DNA of 64,000 nt from Pseudomonadota bacterium (GTDB lineage Bacteria > Pseudomonadota > Gammaproteobacteria > Steroidobacterales > Steroidobacteraceae), in the NCBI GenBank assembly GCA_025355245.1, contig JANXZZ010000037.1:39338-103337 (forward strand), in the 5' to 3' direction. Shown here piece by piece: positions 10,885 to 19,043 of the stretch; the first letter of the stretch is position 1, and every line of letters begins with the position of its first letter. The notes beneath the pieces were generated by a model. It did not search any database. It was given only the letters and a program-made list of their open reading frames with translations, and was not told the DNA's origin. The position numbers and the translations under genes are program-made.

Positions 10885-12585
10885 CTACGGCGCGAGAAAC
10901 GCGGCCCGAAACGCGACCACGCAGAGTCCGGCGCCGACCGCCGTGATCGACGCGGCGCTCAGCACCGGCAAGAGCGAAGGCCAGCGTGAAGCGCCGAGAC
11001 GACCGCGCAAACGGTGCCGCGCGTACAGGAACGCAAGCCCGACGACCGTCAGCGTCGCGGCGAGCCCGACGCTGAAGCTCAGGACCAGCAGGATCCCGTA
11101 CGCGGTCTTGTTGACCGCGACCGCGGCGAGGAGAAGCACGAGTGCGGAGGGGCACGGCACGAGGCCCCCCGAAACGCCGAGCGCCAGGAGTCCGCCCCAC
11201 GAGAACGCGGTGCCGTCCGCGCCTGGCGGCAGGTGCGAGTGCGCGACCCCGCCGTGCGAATGAACCGTGCCCGCGTGAATCGCGTGAACCGCGTGCGCCG
11301 GGTCGTGCGGCCCGCGTGAAGAAGGCTCGTGGACAAGAATGTTTGCGTGGGTGCGCGCCGAGGCGGGAGATATGCCGCGCGTCAGTACGAACACGCCAGC
11401 CCTCGAGGGTGCGATCGCGGCTGCGGCGCGCGCGGCATTCAGGGCATGGCGCGCGGCGCCTAGGCGCTGCACGAGCATCACGATGCCCATTCCGAGTACC
11501 AGCAGACCGGACACCACGCTCAAGGCGGGTACGAGCCGCTCCGCGGCGAGGAACTGCGACGCGAGCAAGGTACCAAACCCGAGCGCGAAGACTCCGAGAG
11601 TGTGGGTGACGGTGACGGTGAGACCGAGGAACACGGCGTGCCACGGCGTACCGTGCGAGCCGACGAGGTACGCACCCACGATCGTCTTGCCGTGGCCCGG
11701 GGACAGCGCGTGAAATGCGCCGAGCAACAACGCCGCGGCCAGAGCGAGCGCCAGCACCGCCGGCGCGACGGACCGTGCCGAGATCGCCGCCACCAGCGCG
11801 CGCGTTTGTCGCTCCACCCAGGTGGGTCCCACCGCAACGCTGGCCGGAGCCGCATCGCGAGCAGGAAATGGGCGACTATCCGGTCGCGGGCCAAGCGAGG
11901 ACGCTCCGGCGGGCGGCGCGCCGCGAATGAACGAGAGCCGCACGGCCCGCTCCGACAGCGGGCCGTTGTCGGGAAGGCTCTGCAGCGCCTCGGTGAGTTC
12001 GCCGGTCAGGGAATTGCTGTAGGCGTTGGTATTGAATACGGCGATCTGTGCTTCGGCTCCGACGACGATCTCGGCCCAGCCCACGCGTCCCTGGAAATTT
12101 CGGTTGTCGAGTGCGAGCGACCGGGCGTGGCCCTCGCCGGTTCGCGTCAGCGCACCCTCGAAGTCGACATCGACGCGCAGCGAGAAGCCGCCCTGTTCGA
12201 CCGGAAGGCTGCTGGTCCAGTGAGTCGCGCGCAGGGCAACCGGAACGTCGTCCACGGTCACGATGAGCTCGCGTGCGAACTCCGCCGTCTGTCTCGCGAC
12301 ATGCGCGTCGCGTTCGACCTGGGTCGTCACGCCGTCACGGTTCGTATCGGCCTCGCGCAGCTCGCGCAGCGCCGGCAACTGTCCGTAGACGACCGCGTAG
12401 TGGACACGCACGGCGTCGGTTGCGACGTCAAGCTTGCAGAATTGGTTGATCGTGAAGTCGCCGAGCAGGCTCGCAACCGTGTCCGCGCGGCCCGGAGTCG
12501 ACCCGAGCGTCGCGAACGCGTGCAGGCCGACGGCCAAGCCGAAGCGAATTCGACGGTGCCGATGCGTGCCCCCGGTCACTTTCAC
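10885..12585 (-). CDS. NicO-type nickel/cobalt efflux or transport protein with N-terminal extracytoplasmic domain and His-rich loop
   Basis: LGAFHALSPGHGKTIVGAYLVGS, LTVTVTHTLGVFALG, His-rich HEPSSRGPHDPAHAVHAIHAGTVHSHGGVAHSH; GTG start. Confidence 0.85.
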   Translation of the reverse strand: MKVTGGTHRHRRIRFGLAVGLHAFATLGSTPGRADTVASLLGDFTINQFCKLDVATDAVRVHYAVVYGQLPALRELREADTNRDGVTTQVERDAHVARQTAEFARELIVTVDDVPVALRATHWTSSLPVEQGGFSLRVDVDFEGALTRTGEGHARSLALDNRNFQGRVGWAEIVVGAEAQIAVFNTNAYSNSLTGELTEALQSLPDNGPLSERAVRLSFIRGAPPAGASSLGPRPDSRPFPARDAAPASVAVGPTWVERQTRALVAAISARSVAPAVLALALAAALLLGAFHALSPGHGKTIVGAYLVGSHGTPWHAVFLGLTVTVTHTLGVFALGFGTLLASQFLAAERLVPALSVVSGLLVLGMGIVMLVQRLGAARHALNAARAAAAIAPSRAGVFVLTRGISPASARTHANILVHEPSSRGPHDPAHAVHAIHAGTVHSHGGVAHSHLPPGADGTAFSWGGLLALGVSGGLVPCPSALVLLLAAVAVNKTAYGILLVLSFSVGLAATLTVVGLAFLYARHRLRGRLGASRWPSLLPVLSAASITAVGAGLCVVAFRAAFLAP

Positions 12586-12588
12586 GCC

Positions 12589-13755
12589 TCAGCCATGCCG
12601 GCGGACGGTCCGGACGCACGCGTGCAGATGCGGGTGCGAATGCTTGAGACCCTCGCCGTGGCTGTGGTCGTGGCCGTGCGGCGCCTGGCTTGCGTAGCGC
12701 GATTCGAGGCGACCGAATTTCCACACCGCGACCGAAAGGCTCCAGGCCAGCAGGAACAGCCCAACGATCAGGTAGCCGAGGCTGCCGAAATCGAGCCCCG
12801 CGACGTAGTCGAAGAATCGGCCGTGCAGATCGAGCACGTTGACAAAGACCTGCAGCAGTTCGATCGATCCGACCAGCAGCGCGACCGCGGCCGAGAGGCC
12901 GGTTGTCGCGAGGTTGTAGAAGATCTTGCGCAACGGGTTGAGGAACGCCCAGTTGTAGGCTTTCGACATCAGCACGCCGTCGGTGGTGTCCATCAGCGAC
13001 ATTCCGGCCGCGAACAGGATGGGCATCGACAGGATCGCTCCAATCGGCAGGTTGCCGGCGGATGCTCCCGCCGTCATTGCGAGAAGGCCCACTTCGGAAG
13101 CGGTGTCGAAACCGAGGCCGAAGAGAACGCCGAGCGGATACATCTGCCAACTGTGGTTCATGAGCCGCTGCAGTCGCCCGCCGAACAGCCGATTGAGCAA
13201 TCCTCTGCTCGATAGCAGCTGCTCGAGGTGCGCGTGATCGTGCGTGCGGGTCTTCGCCGTCTGCCACACCTTGAAGATATCGAGGACGACCAGCAGGTTG
13301 AGTATTCCGATGAGCCACAGGAACGCGCCCGAAACGCTCGTGCCGATCACGCCACCGACGTTCTGCAGCGCCGGCAGCTGGTGCCTGACCGCGGTGGCGG
13401 CGAACGCGATCGCGATGGCGAGCGCGACGACAACGGTCGAATGCCCGAGCGAAAAAAAGAAGCCGACGCCCAGCGGCCGCTGGCCCTTTTGCAGGAGGTA
13501 GCGGACGGTGTCATCGACTGCGGCGATGTGGTCGGCGTCGAACGCATGCCGAAGGCCGAACATGTAGGCGACGAAGCCGAGGCCAACCAGAGCCGGAAAG
13601 CGCGCAGCATAGTAGAGATAGAGCCCCCACCCCGCCACGTGCAGCAGCCCCACGAAACCATACAGGCCCGCAAGGCGCGCCCATTCCGCCGGCGAGAACA
13701 GCGACTGTCGGGCACCTGACGAAATCGCTGGGGCGTTGAAGACGTACAAGGACAC
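12589..13755 (-). CDS. NiCoT family nickel/cobalt transporter (HoxN/NixA)
   Basis: GLRHAFDADHIAAVDDTVR, FFFSLGHSTVVV, LGFDTASEVGLLA; His-rich C-terminus. Confidence 0.93.
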   Translation of the reverse strand: MSLYVFNAPAISSGARQSLFSPAEWARLAGLYGFVGLLHVAGWGLYLYYAARFPALVGLGFVAYMFGLRHAFDADHIAAVDDTVRYLLQKGQRPLGVGFFFSLGHSTVVVALAIAIAFAATAVRHQLPALQNVGGVIGTSVSGAFLWLIGILNLLVVLDIFKVWQTAKTRTHDHAHLEQLLSSRGLLNRLFGGRLQRLMNHSWQMYPLGVLFGLGFDTASEVGLLAMTAGASAGNLPIGAILSMPILFAAGMSLMDTTDGVLMSKAYNWAFLNPLRKIFYNLATTGLSAAVALLVGSIELLQVFVNVLDLHGRFFDYVAGLDFGSLGYLIVGLFLLAWSLSVAVWKFGRLESRYASQAPHGHDHSHGEGLKHSHPHLHACVRTVRRHG

Positions 13756-13910
13756 GCGCGGCGAACTCCGGTTGGACGTCAGGTGGCCACCCGTCTAGTC
13801 GCAGCGCGGGCGTCGTTGGATTCATCCGGCGCGGATTTCTTGCATCCGAGCGGCCACCGCGTCCGAATCACTCAACATGCGGTCGCTCACCCTGGCGGCG
13901 TGCGAGTTGG

Positions 13911-15197
13911 TTGCGGGGGAAAGTGGTCACTCACATGCACAGCTCCGAGCCCAGCACCGTCGCGCAGCTCTGCCGCAGCGCCTTGTTATTCCTAGCGATT
14001 GTGATGCCCGCAGGCTCCGCCCTCCCTGCCGGTGCTGCGGGCGCCCCGCCGGTGTTCGGAAAGCCCTATTTGCCCACCGACGCGGCGCAAGTCCTGCAGG
14101 CAGTGCCGGGCACGTCCGACCCGGCCGTGCGGGAAATGAAGATTTTGCGCGCCGCATTCGACCGCAACCCGGCGGAGTTTCCCGCGGCGCTGGCACTCGC
14201 GCGCGCCTACGTCAGTTTCGGGCAGCAGGTCGGCGATGCTCACTACGCCGGCTACGCGGAAGCTGTCATCGCGCCCTGGATCGCCGCTGCACGGCCGCCG
14301 GTCGACGCGCTCGTCATCCAGGCGACGATCCTCCAGTACCGCCACCAGTTCCGCGAAGCCCGCGCGCTGCTGCGCGCCGCAATCAAGGGTGATAGCCGGA
14401 ATGCCCAGGCCTGGCTGACGCTCGCGACGCTCGACATGGTTCAGGGTGAGTACAAGTCTGCCGCGATCGAATGCGCTCGCGTCGCGGGCGCGGCGGGCTT
14501 CGGCCTCGGCATCGCATGCTCGGCCTCGCTGCGCTCGTTCCTCGGGCAGGCGCAGCAAAGCATCGCGCTGCTCGAGCAGCTGGAGCAGAGTTCCGCGGGC
14601 GAGTCCGCCCCGTTCAAGGCATGGATCGAGGGGCTCTTAGCGGAAAGCGCCGAGCGACTCGGTCGCTGGACGGACGCCGAGGTCCACTACCGCCAGGCGC
14701 TCGTCTGGGCACCGCGGGACAACTTCCTGCGCGTGGCCTACGCGGACCTGCTGCTCGACCGCCAGCGCCCGCGCGAGGTGCTCGCGCTACTCGCCGACGA
14801 CCTTCAGTCCGACACGGCGTTCCTGCGCATTGCGCTTGCCGAGCACGCGCTCGGGAGCAGGGCCGCCGCCCGCGACGCATGGCTTATGAGCGCACGCTTT
14901 GAGGCGCTGACCCAGCGTGGCAGCGAGTTCTATGGACGCGAGCAGGTGAGGTTTGCGCTCGACATCCAACGGGACCCGCGGACGGCGCTGGCACTCGCCG
15001 AGCGCAACTGGCAGGCGCAGCGCGCGCCGTGGGACGCGCGCGTGCTGCTCGAGGCGGCGGAGGCCGCCCGCGACCCCGGCGCCGCGTCGGAGGTGCTGAA
15101 GTTCGTCGCTGACACGCATCTAGAGGACCCGGTCATCGCGACGCTCGCAGCCAGGCTGCGGTCTGGCGCCGCGACCAAAGGGGCAGGTACGCGATGA
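13911..15197 (+). CDS. TPR-containing exported protein
   Basis: Helical repeats such as ALALARAYVSFGQQ, AQAWLTLATLDMVQGEYKSAAIECARVA; N-terminal signal peptide. Confidence 0.75.
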   Translation: MRGKVVTHMHSSEPSTVAQLCRSALLFLAIVMPAGSALPAGAAGAPPVFGKPYLPTDAAQVLQAVPGTSDPAVREMKILRAAFDRNPAEFPAALALARAYVSFGQQVGDAHYAGYAEAVIAPWIAAARPPVDALVIQATILQYRHQFREARALLRAAIKGDSRNAQAWLTLATLDMVQGEYKSAAIECARVAGAAGFGLGIACSASLRSFLGQAQQSIALLEQLEQSSAGESAPFKAWIEGLLAESAERLGRWTDAEVHYRQALVWAPRDNFLRVAYADLLLDRQRPREVLALLADDLQSDTAFLRIALAEHALGSRAAARDAWLMSARFEALTQRGSEFYGREQVRFALDIQRDPRTALALAERNWQAQRAPWDARVLLEAAEAARDPGAASEVLKFVADTHLEDPVIATLAARLRSGAATKGAGTR

Positions 15198-15730
15198 ATT
15201 ACTCCGTGCGCCTACACGCCCTTGCCGTTTGCATTGGGCTCGCGTGGGGACCGAGCGCCAGCGCCCATTCCGCGAGCGATGCCTATCTGATCCTCGATGT
15301 CGCCACCCCGCAGGGCACATCGGCGCGCACGCTCACGGGTCACGGGCAATGGGATATCGCGCTGCGCGACCTGGATTTTGCGCTTTCGCTCGATGTGAAC
15401 GGCGACGGGAACATTTCCTGGGGCGAGGTTGCCGCGCGCCGCACCGACATCGAGCGTTATGCGTTCGCGAACCTGCAACTCAGTCGCGGCACGCAGCGCT
15501 GCGTGATCCGGCCGACGCAGCAGCTAGTCGATGGCCACGCCGACGGCAGCTACGCGGCTCTCCTCTTCGACTTCAGCTGTCCGGCGGTTGCCGGCGAGCT
15601 GCAGCTGGACTACCACCTGTTCTTCGCGATCGACCCGTCACACCGGGGCATCGTGACGGTCCGCGCCGGCACCAACGTCGCGACGGCGGTGCTCGCGCCG
15701 GATCGCGCGCGCATCGCGCTCGCGCTCTGA
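15194..15730 (+). CDS. N-terminal domain of a HupE/UreJ-2-like protein, membrane domain absent
   Basis: GHGQWDIALRDLDFALSLDVNGDGNISWGEVAAR...LDYHLFFAIDPSHRGIVTV...VLAPDRARIALAL stop; overlaps TPR stop (ATGA). Confidence 0.6.
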   Translation: MNYSVRLHALAVCIGLAWGPSASAHSASDAYLILDVATPQGTSARTLTGHGQWDIALRDLDFALSLDVNGDGNISWGEVAARRTDIERYAFANLQLSRGTQRCVIRPTQQLVDGHADGSYAALLFDFSCPAVAGELQLDYHLFFAIDPSHRGIVTVRAGTNVATAVLAPDRARIALAL

Positions 15731-15900
15731 TGAATCGCGCGGCTGCGGCAGCGCAGCAGACTTCGCAGTCGAGCCGACGCGCGTTCAGCTCAATTTATTT
15801 GGCCGCGTTTTGAATCCAAAGTCACGGCGCGGGCGATCTAGGTTGTGGTCGATCAGGTTGCGCTCAATGCGCGTGCACCATTCAACGTGAGGGGACCCCC

Positions 15901-17376
15901 GTGACTACATCCTATATTCCCCGAGCCCTGCTGCTCGGGGCTGCACTTCTTCCGCTTTGTGCGCTGGCCTCGAGCCACCGCGAGGCACCGGCGATCGCCG
16001 GCACGCCCCGGGTGGACGGAACGGACTTCTACATGTTCCGCAGCTACGAGCCTGGCCGCAGCGCCTACGTGACGTTCATCGCGAACTACATCCCGCTCGA
16101 GGACGCCTACGGCGGCCCGAACTATTTCAGCCTCGACCCCGACGCGGTCTACAAGATTCACGTCAGCAACGACGGCGGCGCGAACCCCGACCTGACGTTC
16201 GCCTTCCGCTTCACGAATACCTACAAGGACTTCGCCGTCAACGCGGGCGGCGTTAAGGTCCCGGTGCCGCTGATCAACATCGGTCCCATCGATGCTTCGG
16301 GTACCAACCTCAACTTGACGCAGAGCTACTCGGTCGCGGTCGAACGACCCGGGCACGGCCGCGAGTGGGCGGACAACCTTTCGAGCGGTGGCACGACGTT
16401 CTTCAAGCCCGCCGACAACATCGGCAAGAAATCGATCCCCGACTACGACGGGTACTCTGCGCACTTCGTCTACGAGATCGGCATACCGGGGTGCCGGACA
16501 CCGGGCCGTGTGTTCGTCGGCCAGCGCAAGGACGGCTTCGTCGTCAACCTCGGCGAGGTGTTTGACCTCGTCAACCTCAACCCCGCCGGCCCGCGTGACG
16601 GTGAGCCAAACACGATTCCGGACAAGAACGTGACGTCGATCGCGCTCGAGCTGCCGATCAGCTGCCTGACCCACGGCACTGAGACCGTTATCGGTGCGTG
16701 GACGACGGCGAGCGTCCGCGAAGCCGGTGATGGCCAGGGCCCGAACGTCGGCGGAGAGCACTGGCGCCAGGTGTCACGCCTCGGCATGCCGCTTGTCAAC
16801 GAACTGGTCATCGGCCTTCCGGACAAGGACCTCTTCAACGCGAGCCATCCGAGCGCGGACACGCAGTTCCTCAAGTACGTGACCAACCCGTCGCTGCCGG
16901 TGCTGCTGAACGCGCTGTTCGGCAACGCCGCGGTGATTCCGGGCATGCCGCGCAACGACCTCGTGACGGCGTTCCTGACCGGAGTGCCCGGCCTCAACCA
17001 GCCCGCGAAAGTGACGCCGAGCGAAATGCTGCGCCTCAACACGGCGGTCGCGGTGACGCCGGTCGGAGCGCAGAACGACCTCGGCGTGCTCGGCGGTGAC
17101 GTCGCGGGATTCCCGAACGGTCGCAGGCCCTACGACGACGTCGTCGACATCACGCTGCGGGTGGCGGAAGGCGCGCTGTGCGGCGCGATCGGCGCCTGCG
17201 GTACGCAGACGACGGATCCTAACCACGGGACGCCGTACACGGACGGTGCGCGTGCGGCGGGACCGGACTCGGCGCATTCGCACGTGACCGGCGCGATCAG
17301 CGCCGGTGACACGTACCTCGACGTGTTCCCCTACCTGCTGACGCCGCTCCCGGGCTCGCCTAACGGCGCGCAATAA
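15901..17376 (+). CDS. DUF4331 family protein
   Basis: SSHREAPAIAGTPRVDGTDFYMFRSYEPGRSAYVTFIANYIPLEDAYGGPNYFSLDPDAVYKI. Confidence 0.9.
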   Translation: MTTSYIPRALLLGAALLPLCALASSHREAPAIAGTPRVDGTDFYMFRSYEPGRSAYVTFIANYIPLEDAYGGPNYFSLDPDAVYKIHVSNDGGANPDLTFAFRFTNTYKDFAVNAGGVKVPVPLINIGPIDASGTNLNLTQSYSVAVERPGHGREWADNLSSGGTTFFKPADNIGKKSIPDYDGYSAHFVYEIGIPGCRTPGRVFVGQRKDGFVVNLGEVFDLVNLNPAGPRDGEPNTIPDKNVTSIALELPISCLTHGTETVIGAWTTASVREAGDGQGPNVGGEHWRQVSRLGMPLVNELVIGLPDKDLFNASHPSADTQFLKYVTNPSLPVLLNALFGNAAVIPGMPRNDLVTAFLTGVPGLNQPAKVTPSEMLRLNTAVAVTPVGAQNDLGVLGGDVAGFPNGRRPYDDVVDITLRVAEGALCGAIGACGTQTTDPNHGTPYTDGARAAGPDSAHSHVTGAISAGDTYLDVFPYLLTPLPGSPNGAQ

Positions 17377-17427
17377 GACTCGTCCGTCCGCTCGCTCGGC
17401 GAGGGGACGCACAGCGGTCGCGTACGG

Positions 17428-17463
17428 CGGCGAGGTCGACAATTCGACCTCGCCGTTTTCGTT
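17428..17463 (+). terminator. Rho-independent terminator after the DUF4331 gene
   Basis: Perfect 12-bp stem CGGCGAGGTCGA-CAAT-TCGACCTCGCCG followed by TTTTCGTT. Confidence 0.85.
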
Positions 17464-17621
17464 CGAGCCTGCCGGTGACGGGGTGCGAAGGGTTGCACGG
17501 CCGCCGGTGTGGATCCGGCATATAGAGGATGCGCAACAGGCACTTAGAGCCGCGGTGCCCGCTGGCCGCGGGCCGCCCGCCCGGCCTGCGGCAGTCGTGG
17601 GATCGCTTGATTTGTAATTAC

Positions 17622-17633
17622 GTTCGTACGAAC
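17622..17633. promoter_or_regulatory. Palindrome upstream of the TA antitoxin (candidate autoregulatory operator)
   Basis: Perfect 12-bp palindrome GTTCGTACGAAC ending 8 bp before the antitoxin ATG. Confidence 0.55.
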
Positions 17634-17641
17634 ATACTGCG

Positions 17642-17866
17642 ATGATCGAACTCAAGCTCACCACGGTCGGCAACTCCCTCGGGGTCGTGCTGCCCAAAGA
17701 GGCCTTGAATCGCCTCAAGGTCGGCAAGGGCGACACGCTCTATATAACGGAGGCGCCGGACGGGTACCGGCTGACACCGTACAACCCGACGTTCGAGACG
17801 CACATGAACGCGGCGCGCAAGATCATGAAGAAGCGGCGCGCGGCGCTGCGTGAGCTCGCGAAGTAG
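17642..17866 (+). CDS. AbrB/MazE-type antitoxin
   Basis: IELKLTTVGNSLGVVLPKEALNRLKVGKGDTLYI swapped-hairpin fold motif; precedes Doc. Confidence 0.85.
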   Translation: MIELKLTTVGNSLGVVLPKEALNRLKVGKGDTLYITEAPDGYRLTPYNPTFETHMNAARKIMKKRRAALRELAK

Positions 17867-17880
17867 TCAGGACCCGCGCG

Positions 17881-18261
17881 ATGCAGGAGCCAGCGTGGAT
17901 CGGCGCGACCACGGTACTCGCCGTGCACGATGAACAGCTTGCCGAGCACGGCGGTGAGTCCGGCGTCCGCGACCAGGGGCTGCTCCAATCGGCGCTCGCC
18001 CGGCCGCGCCAGCGGTTCGCGTACGCCTCGGCGTCACTGCCGGAGCTGGGTGCGAGCCTTGCGTATGGCCTGTCCCGCAATCACCCCTTCGTCGATGGCA
18101 ACAAGCGCACGAGTCTCGTGGTTGCGGAGCTCTTCCTGCATATCAACGGTACGGATCTCGTCGCCTCGGACGAAGACTGCGTCGTGACTTTCCTCAAGCT
18201 CGCCTCGGGCGAGCTGTCCGAGGCAGAGCTGACGGCCTGGATGGCGGCGCACTCCACCTAG
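17881..18261 (+). CDS. doc: Death-on-curing (Doc/Fic family) toxin
   Basis: Fic motif NHPFVDGNKRTSLV; N-terminal VLAVHDEQLAEHGGESGVRDQGLLQSALARP. Confidence 0.92.
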   Translation: MQEPAWIGATTVLAVHDEQLAEHGGESGVRDQGLLQSALARPRQRFAYASASLPELGASLAYGLSRNHPFVDGNKRTSLVVAELFLHINGTDLVASDEDCVVTFLKLASGELSEAELTAWMAAHST

Positions 18262-18383
18262 CGCCGCGGGCCGGCGCTCGCTCGCGGGTGCACGAGGCCG
18301 CACGCTCGCGGAGCAGCGCGCTTGTAGAACTCGACGGCCGCTGCGCAGACGCCGTCGAAGAAGAGATAGGCCTGGATACGCAT
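18258..18383 (-). pseudogene. Truncated PhnB-like VOC protein, N-terminal remnant (41 codons)
   Basis: MRIQAYLFFDGVCAAAVEFYKRA is a PhnB/VOC start; homology ends abruptly and the ORF ends inside the doc stop codon. Confidence 0.6.
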
Positions 18384-18401
18384 CCTTTTGCTCCCGGTCG
18401 A

Positions 18402-18842
18402 TCAGAGCTTTGAGGGGCTGCCGCGTCCGGCGGTTTGCGCGCGCAGGTGCTTCTCGTTCGCGCGGATATCCGGCGTCAGCGCCGGACCGAAATCCTCGGC
18501 TTCGAACACCGGTCGGATCTCGATTTCGGAATCGCCCGGCATCGGATTCGGGCAGCGCTTGACCCACTCGACGGCTTCTTCCATCGACTTGACCTGCCAG
18601 AGCCAGAAACCGGCTATCAGTTCCTTGGTCTCGGCGAACGGGCCGTCGAGGACGGTCCGTTTCGGACCCGTGAAGTGGACACGTTTGCCCTTGGCGCTCG
18701 GGTGCAGCCCCTCGCCCGCGAGCAAGACGCCCGCCTTCACGAGTTCCTCGTTGAATTTCCCCATTTGGATCAATAGCTCCTGCGTCGGCATCACGCCCTG
18801 CTCGCTGTCCGTCGTCGCCCGGACCATTACCATCAGTCGCAT
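18402..18842 (-). CDS. YCII/DGPF-domain protein
   Basis: MRLMVMVRA..., LAGEGLHPSAKGKRVHF...TVLDGPFAETKELIAGFWLWQVKSMEEAVEWVKRCP. Confidence 0.88.
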   Translation of the reverse strand: MRLMVMVRATTDSEQGVMPTQELLIQMGKFNEELVKAGVLLAGEGLHPSAKGKRVHFTGPKRTVLDGPFAETKELIAGFWLWQVKSMEEAVEWVKRCPNPMPGDSEIEIRPVFEAEDFGPALTPDIRANEKHLRAQTAGRGSPSKL

Positions 18843-19043
18843 GACTAATTCTCCTGAATTACCAATGCCCTCGATCGTCTCAAAGATCCGGGACCGGCCC
18901 CTGGGGGCCTCCCGCGCCACCTCGGTGTTTGTACAACGACTGAGGCTCGGCGGAACCGACACGATCCGAATGAATTTGGATGGACAACTTCCGCGGCGCG
19001 GAGTGTGCTGGCAATCGGCCGAGCCGTCGGGCGGCGCGCGGCG

